DNA from: Nautilus pompilius
Taxonomy: Eukaryota > Mollusca > Cephalopoda > Nautilida > Nautilidae
NCBI GenBank assembly: GCA_018389105.1
Contig: JACATO010002187.1
Location: 398,001 to 462,000, forward strand
DNA: 64,000 bases
Direction: 5' to 3'
Shown: positions 47,640-64,000 of the stretch, in pieces
How positions within the stretch are numbered: the stretch's first letter is position 1
How the letters are laid out: every line of letters begins with the position of its first letter
Position numbers and translations under genes: made by a program
Notes under the pieces: generated by a model
The model's database searches: none
What the model was told of the DNA's origin: nothing
Seen by the model: the letters and a program-made list of their open reading frames with translations, nothing else

Positions 47640-50600
47640 TTCTCCATTTAAATATTCATTATAGACAGAGAGTGAAAAATCATTGTACTTATAAACTTTT
47701 ATAACAGCTTAAAGTCTATGAATAATATTTAATCTGGAGTAAATATTTACAAGACATGTACACAATAAATTCATATGCAAGCAATCAAAGTGCATATGAA
47801 TTTCAACCTGATAAAGTTAATTAACCTGCTCTTGAAAATTTACATATTTTTTGGCCAATTTATTGATTTATAGCAAACATCCTGTCCCCTGACATTCTTC
47901 TTGAGCCATTTCTATCAGAATTCTAGTCTCAGTAATCATTTTTCTGTACAAGACTTTGATTGGTCAATTTTCAAACAGAAATAAAACTCTTTAAACTTTA
48001 AGCAGTACCGAACTATCAATGAAATTATATTCAGCTTTATTAAAGTAGCAAATAAAATAAAAACTAGCATTGCTGAAATTATGTCTATTTTTACTAATGC
48101 AATTTTCAGAGTGTAATTTTTGTGGGAGCCGAGTTTCTTAATAAAAAAATTTGTGATGTTTTATACACTAAAATATCAGTCTCTCAATGGATGGCGGAGG
48201 GTTAAAATCTAATTTAGATCCATCTTGGTTTAGCAACCTCTCATGGTATGGTTTCTTTTCATTCTTCTGTACTACTTTATTCTATGTGAATTTCCTTCCA
48301 CAGATAAATAGTGTGTTAGTATGGTCTCTACTATTCTGGGTATGATTTGAAAGTGTGTCCTGGATAACTCAGCTGGAATCATCTTCACTTCAGTCAGCTC
48401 ATTCAGCGGGTGCTACTCTTTCATCGTAAGCAATAGCATCATTTGCCAAGCATAACACGCCAGCCAAGAAATGTTAAACTCCCAATTATGCAACACCATA
48501 AAAGATATTATAATTCAGTAAATTATTATATAGTTTAATAGTGAGCTCATTACTTCACTGAAAAACAAAAAACCAACCCTGAAGCTACATTCTCAATTAC
48601 CGCCAAGCCATTTACTGCTTTTCTACTGTTTGTTTGTGCGTCATCCTGATTCACTGTGGCATGCCTCTTGCATTTTAATCACAGCAGAATCTGTGGGAGT
48701 GCTCACCTCAAGCACACACCAAAATACACTAACCTTTTGTCCTTACCCAGCGGCACAATTAGTGTCTGCAGCTCATGAGCACAAAAATAGCTCTACTATC
48801 AATATGCATTTGCAGCAGCAGGGGTTGGGGTGTAACTGTTCGAAAATGCAATGAAGAAAAGAGTTAATTATCATCAATGTCATTTAAGCTTTCAATTGTT
48901 CTTTTTTTTTCATATGAAACATAATGGTTAACACAAAGCTTTGAGAGACGGAGGAAATCCCCTATCAGAAAAAAACAGTAGTAAAACAAACTAAAATTTC
49001 AAGTAACAATAATCATGCAGAAAAATATATATATACTTATATGAATGTACATGTGCATGGATACTTGCTAAAGTATTCTAGTATTTACACATTTTTAACT
49101 GATGCTGATTCCCAGCAGAGCTAACAACAAAAAAAAAGCCATGGAATGTTAAAATAAATCGACAAAATTTTCATATTTTATAATTTGTAGATTTTGAAAG
49201 AAAAGAATGAAAAATAAAGTCCTAAAGCAAACTCTATTAGATCAAAAGATTTATTTACTAGTAACAAGATCTCTATTATTTTCTATTTTCAAAGCAACAA
49301 AGTAAACAGCCTTAAAATTAAGTTTCCAAAGTTGGATTAATTTTTAAGTGCATTTAATTGTTTTAAATACTGAAAAAGTGTAGAAACTTTTCCCCAAAAT
49401 ACTGCTTTGCAGTGTTTGATTATCCAGGACTTCAGACACGCACAGACTGCTAAAAACCTGGTGCATTCTGTAATTCACCCTAATTTTTGTGTACACAGCA
49501 TCAGGAATGAAGCTATGCTTCCTATACATTATACTTGTTCAACTGGTAAAATGCTTTAGTGTTGAATAGAAGCGGCATTTTAAGACCGACAATTGGTTTT
49601 AACCAATGGCAAAAGAAAAATAGAAAGTGAAACTTTCAGAAATTAATTTTATTTTCACATCAGTCCATAAGAAAAAAAAGAGGAGAAAAATGCAAATATA
49701 ACTCAGTAATTCATAGAGATAATTCTTCAAAAGTGCTATTCCAGACAGGACTATTGTATCAAGCACCTGTTTCATGGATTTATCAGTTTGCATGTTTAAA
49801 AATCAGCCACCTTATGATCCAGTCTTCCACGCCCAATAATTTTAAGCTGTGCCCCCTTACATTCTCAAAGAAATGATAAACAGGAAAAACAATTAAGTAG
49901 ACAGGGGCTTTGCTACCATTTCCTCTCTCTCTCTCTCTAGAATCTAAAAATCCCAAATAAACTGTAACAAAATTCAGCTAAAGATTCTGAATAACTAAGG
50001 TCTTTGATTCCTCATATTTTCTAGATAATGATATTTATACAGTTTTTAAATTTTCATTTACTGTTTGTTTGGAAAAAAGGAAAAGAAATGAAGGAAAGAA
50101 AGAGTAATATTTGTTAAGGATTAGAAAAAAAAAAGAAACGAAAAAGAACTAAATGATACAATAATAAAATGGTTTCTGAATCTCACTGTTATTTCAATAT
50201 TGTCAGGTGCCAGTCTATTGAAGATGATTAAAAATATAAGCCTGTTGCTAAAAAAAATGTATCTTTACATCATCTTTCATGAGTGACAATGATCCATTGT
50301 TAAATATTCTAATGCTTATTACAAATGGATACTACTATTCAAACAAGAAAACAAAGTGTATATTTCACAACCTTTAAGTAAAATGTTTAACAAATATAAT
50401 ACTACATTTCAATAAATATGGAGATCTACTGTTACACAAGAGTGGAAATGAAATGGCAAGTATCTCTATTACCCTTCATGTAAATGATATAACAAAAACT
50501 GGATTGATGAAACAAATAAACCTTGGTTTTAAAGCACAAAAAACTGTGTAATTACAGAGTTTCTCTGGGATATTTCTGAAATAATCCAGTAGTATTGTTC

Positions 50601-51900
50601 GGGCTTCAGAGCATAGACAAAATTAATTGTCTTTTTCAATGAATAACTAATTTACCTTTTTACAATTTATTTGGGAAAATTCATTTTAATTTAATACAAT
50701 ATATGCAAAAACATTGGACTTTATTTCCATCAGAGTAATATAATTCAAAATAAAATCTTTCCACATCACATCACTTTTTATGCTTTTAAAGCAGCTACAA
50801 AAGCTTAAAAATGAACTGGATTAGAGGGTTTCTTTTTCTTAACTTATTATTTTGAATTCTCCTTGTAAAGCAGAAGTTAGTAATCATCATCAAGCAGAAA
50901 TTTCCATCTTTATTAGCTTTGTTAGATATTTGTCAAAGATAACATCAATACTTTTTTATCAACCAAGCAATAGAGATGGTAGTCTGCCAGTTTCTTGCTG
51001 CAATTTTTTTTCTAAATCAACATGCAAAACTTTGTAGTCGAATAAAGTGCATGTAGTTATTCTGCAAGACTAAAAATGTTTTCACAGTATGCAGTTTAAA
51101 AATAGATTAAGAAAAAATAAATTTGATACAACAGTATGCACTGCCTAGCTAACAGCAGCAATTGAATTTTTTTTTTTTATCTCTGCTGCCAGAATAAAAA
51201 AAAATGAGTGCTGCAGGCACCCAAACAGAAGCATCAGTAATTTTGTTTTAAAACACTGGTTTTAAACTATCCCTTTGTTATTATTGAGATAATGTGCTAA
51301 AAGATGCAGTCACATTTTTAACTTTTCAAAATTGCCCACAGTAATGTGTTTAAAAGTTTAAAAGGATATCTGTAGATATGTTGGTTTTATCATCACACAA
51401 AACTGCAAGTATCTCTACTTCACAATATTGGTATCAGAATACTGACATTTAAATCAAATCTCAAATCTTCCAAGCTTTTTCTAGATCATGAATTGTTTGC
51501 TTTTACATGTCCTTATAGAAAAACAAATGGAAACGTAATGTTAAATAACCATCAAGTAGGGTTCATTGGTTGTTTAAAAGGAGAGTACCATAATTAGAGA
51601 CACTTAAATTAATGAAGGTTTCCTTACTAATTGGTAAACAAAATACCAATTCTATTAGCTATTTTTAAAATAAATATTTGCAAAAGATGACAAGTTGCTT
51701 TCTCTTAGTCACGAACTTCTGTTTAGATGGAATATCTTTTTTACTTTAACCTGAGATTTAACTTTATTCTGATTCACACTAGTACATCAAAAACAAGATT
51801 AGAAAGTAAAAGACCATCAAACACTTATTCTTTAAATATATTACAAAACAAGGTAATATATATATATAACAGGTTTCTACATTTGCCAACACATTTAAGG
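47640..51900 (-). other. AT-rich sequence downstream of PDP, probable 3' UTR and intergenic DNA
   Basis: There is no recognisable gene. Part of it is probably the PDP 3' UTR. AATAAA-type signals on the minus strand (TTTATT on plus) occur for instance near 50719 and 50914, but I cannot say which is used. Poly-T, CT and TA tracts are scattered through it. Confidence 0.4.
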
Positions 51901-53415
51901 CTATTCATGATGAAAATGGTCTCTAACATAATCTGTATCAAAGAATATCACAGTAACAGAGATATCATCACGGTATAAGCGTGAAATATGCATTGGAAGG
52001 GTTAACATCGCTGACACACGACCGTGTTCTGGTCCTAATGCATTCCTTATAAGGTGTGTAGCTGCATTTGAATCTACAGCCTTGTTTGCAAGGCTGGTCT
52101 TTCTTCGCAACAAGACCTGATTAATCTCCGACAAAGATATAGCATCGTGTGGCAAGCGAAAGTTCACATGAACTTGTTTTCCATCAAGGTGTCCACCTAT
52201 CAACTTTACGACTTTCTCTGGGGTTAGCATATCCCACAAGCCGTCAGTGGCGAGAACAACAAACTTATCCTTTGGGGTGAGCCTGTGGTGGATGATTTCC
52301 GGCTCTGCTGTTAAATAGGGTGGAGTTTGGTAATGGGCGGGGATCAAGTTATTTCCATATGGGGTGACCAACATCTTTGTGGAAGCAAGAGTTTTGAGGA
52401 TGTGTTTGAGATCTTTTGTCGGCCACTTGTAGCGCACATCACCGAATGCCCGCAGAGGTGCCAGATCGCCAAGGAGACGTCCATTCCGGATGACATTAGC
52501 TCCTTCATTCGGATGGGAATTTTGCAGTCGCTGCACTTCCACAATATTATCCGCGTTGTGCTCGTGGGACAGATCCTTAGCTTCCCACTGGTCGCCTTCC
52601 GGATTTATGCCGAGCACGGCTTTGCTGTCTCCCGTGTTAGCGATGTACAAGTCAACACCATCGACAAACACGACACAGCAACAGGTTCCGGAGAAAGCAA
52701 CGTGCAACGACTCCAAGTTCACGGAAGTGTCGGAGGGGTTTGGCAGGGCCTCTGTCACAATGTCCTGGTCCAGTCGCATGAATGCGCTGCTCAAATTTTC
52801 CTCTGCAGTGGATTCCTCCGTCCAAAGGGCCAGGATTTCCTGGCACAATTTCAACATGCTCTTGCTGTACATCACACCCAGGTCCCTATTGATGTAGTCG
52901 TGTTCACCCCTGTACCACGTAAGCAGGTCCAGCGCGTGAATGGACACGTCTCTCTCCTTGAGCATCTTCACAACCCTGTCCAGGTCGTCGGCCGCGGCCA
53001 GCATCAGGGCTATGTAGTAGAACAGCCTCTCGCTGACAGCCTGGGCACACGCACAGCCGGCATGCCCGTCGAAGACGCCGAACAAGAAGCGCGAGCTTTT
53101 GGAAAACTTGGCCGCAACCCTTCGGTCCTCGATCGGATTGTTGGACTGCAGTTGGTTGGATTCGAACCACTTCACAGCGCCTTCGTTGATGTTGGCTTCC
53201 AGTTCATTCACGCAGAGGATGGATGTCACCTGAAGCGGAGTCAGGCGAGGGTTCTGTACGCTGTCCGGTCCGGTAAACACGGCGCTGGTCGTCTGCCTTA
53301 TGTGCCTCCTTCCTTCGTATAGCAGACTGTCGAAGCGACAAGAGCAGAGAGCAGCAGGGACACGCGAGCCGAATATCTTCGCTTTGGAAAGCAAGCCCTG
53401 CAAAGATTTGTTCAT
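51901..53415 (-). CDS. PDP1: Pyruvate dehydrogenase [acetyl-transferring]-phosphatase catalytic subunit, intronless CDS
   Basis: This 504-residue PP2C-family protein dephosphorylates the E1-alpha subunit of the pyruvate dehydrogenase complex in the mitochondrial matrix and so reactivates it. Visible PP2C motifs are FGVFDGHAG (D116, G117, H118, metal binding), SGTCCCVVFVDGVDLYIANTGDS at about 242-264, RAFGDVRYKW at about 322-331, YLTAEPE at 367-373, ATDGLWD at 389-395 (D391) and YRDDISV at 481-487. The RAFGDVRYKW, HYQTPPYLTAEPE and NAATHLIR segments are hallmarks of the PDP subfamily within PP2C. The first 40 or so residues are basic and fit a matrix presequence. I use the ATG at 53413-53415, with A at -3. 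The open frame continues upstream but only to a GTG in a GA-rich repeat. The length is slightly below the roughly 530 residues of vertebrate PDPs. PDP1 and PDP2 separated in vertebrates, so the symbol is by family. Confidence 0.95.
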   Translation of the reverse strand: MNKSLQGLLSKAKIFGSRVPAALCSCRFDSLLYEGRRHIRQTTSAVFTGPDSVQNPRLTPLQVTSILCVNELEANINEGAVKWFESNQLQSNNPIEDRRVAAKFSKSSRFLFGVFDGHAGCACAQAVSERLFYYIALMLAAADDLDRVVKMLKERDVSIHALDLLTWYRGEHDYINRDLGVMYSKSMLKLCQEILALWTEESTAEENLSSAFMRLDQDIVTEALPNPSDTSVNLESLHVAFSGTCCCVVFVDGVDLYIANTGDSKAVLGINPEGDQWEAKDLSHEHNADNIVEVQRLQNSHPNEGANVIRNGRLLGDLAPLRAFGDVRYKWPTKDLKHILKTLASTKMLVTPYGNNLIPAHYQTPPYLTAEPEIIHHRLTPKDKFVVLATDGLWDMLTPEKVVKLIGGHLDGKQVHVNFRLPHDAISLSEINQVLLRRKTSLANKAVDSNAATHLIRNALGPEHGRVSAMLTLPMHISRLYRDDISVTVIFFDTDYVRDHFHHE

Positions 53416-54280
53416 GTTCTCAGCAGTGGGGCACCTACCAAGAGAGGGGCATACTCGCCAAGGGGAAGAAGAAGAAGACGAAGAAGAACACGGCTGCCTC
53501 TCTCTCTCTCTCACCTCTCCACTCCACCACTCGCCCTGTCTGACCTTGTTCTCGCAGAGTCAGCTACCAAGCAACGAGCAGCAGCAGCCCCCCCCTTTCA
53601 AGGATTGCAAATAATCAAAAGAAATATTTTTTTTTTCATATTAACAACTACTTTTAGAATGTAAATGTTAAAGACAAATTAATGTCTTTTCGGTCTCTAA
53701 CTGCTAAGAACATTCGCTCTCGCCGATATTCGTATCCATAGAGTATGTTCGGCACGAGAGTAGCAGATACTATTGACCAGTCCTAAACCGGTTTCTAAGG
53801 TGAACGTTACAACATCTGCCCTAGTGGTGGTAGTCTTTTCTTCTTCCGGTTTGTTTTAATATATAAAATAATTAATCGTAACCTTGACGATGTGTGTAGT
53901 ATTCTTAGGAAGAAAAAAAAACATCTATTTTTATCAAGCTTGTACCCGTGCAGTTTTTTTTTTTTTTTTTTTTTAATATCAAAGTGTTGCTTTACAATAT
54001 TCTACGAATTGCGAATGAGTCCCTTTCTGCTGTTCTGAATAAAATAATATACAATTAAATACGCATTTTTTTTAAAATGATGAGACCGCTGCAGTAACAA
54101 AAGGCATTGTTTTGTTTTTGTTTGCGAAATAAAGTAAAATAAATAATGCATTTGTATGAAGGGGAGGGGGTGTTTCGTGTAATAATGGCCTTTACTAGAA
54201 GTAGGCAGGCGAGTATTACTCAGCTGTACTGCGACTTATGTGACGGCGGAATGAGCCCCGTCTGGCGGATTCGACCGTAG
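53416..54280. promoter_or_regulatory. Divergent promoter region between PDP and NFS1
   Basis: The two start codons face away from each other and are 865 bp apart. The interval is flanked by CG-rich sequence that extends into the first part of PDP and into NFS1 exon 1. It also holds a CT/GA-rich tract next to the PDP start, a run of about 22 T near 53953 and a block of AT-rich unique sequence. I see no TATA box at a convincing distance from either gene. A shared bidirectional promoter is an inference from the layout. Confidence 0.6.

Positions 54281-64000
<9,720 letters not shown>

Noticed and set aside
52327-53322. 331-residue open frame on the plus strand
   Set aside because: It is the shadow of the PDP coding region, which matches a known enzyme motif by motif.

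Overview
This is a eukaryotic, almost certainly animal, nuclear window. The evidence is spliced genes with GT-AG introns, long AT-rich introns, many simple repeats, tRNA-derived SINE-like repeats, and relics of at least five DNA-transposon groups (hAT, piggyBac, Tigger/pogo, mariner, Tc1-like). CG dinucleotides look scarce except in three CG-rich islands at about 8.0-9.4, 44.0-44.5 and 53.0-54.5 kb, the pattern of a methylated genome with island promoters. I cannot fix the phylum from the sequence.

Three genes are well supported. (1) A plus-strand type I membrane protein with leucine-rich repeats has its whole coding region in one exon (19621-21399), behind a splice acceptor. (2) A minus-strand pyruvate dehydrogenase phosphatase (PDP1-like, intronless CDS, 51901-53415). 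(3) A plus-strand mitochondrial cysteine desulfurase, NFS1, of which seven exons lie between 54281 and 62606 and the 3' part lies beyond the window. PDP and NFS1 are divergent, with starts 865 bp apart around a CG-rich segment. Both products act in the mitochondrial matrix: one reactivates pyruvate dehydrogenase, the other supplies sulfur for Fe-S clusters, which lipoate synthesis needs.

The left two thirds (1-41 kb) also holds a chain of minus-strand candidate exons with good splice sites. Several join in phase. They suggest one or more large multi-exon genes that I cannot name, with the LRR gene nested inside an intron. The coding assignment of these exons is tentative.

The rest is intron or intergenic DNA loaded with mobile-element relics. 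These are a pogo/Jerky-like relic (6.8-7.9 kb), two mariner relics (10.2-11.2 kb), a complete-ended but broken hAT element with its 8-bp duplication (12.69-14.89 kb), and a broken Tigger element with TA duplication (30.35-32.27 kb). There are also Tigger-type short elements (18.4, 40.0 and 40.9 kb), a broken piggyBac element between TTAA sites (45.26-47.09 kb), two copies of a 190-bp TTAA-flanked MITE (17.9 and 41.6 kb), and fragments of Tc1/mariner-type transposases (38.0, 39.5 and 47.3 kb). I saw no rRNA or tRNA gene and no CRISPR array.
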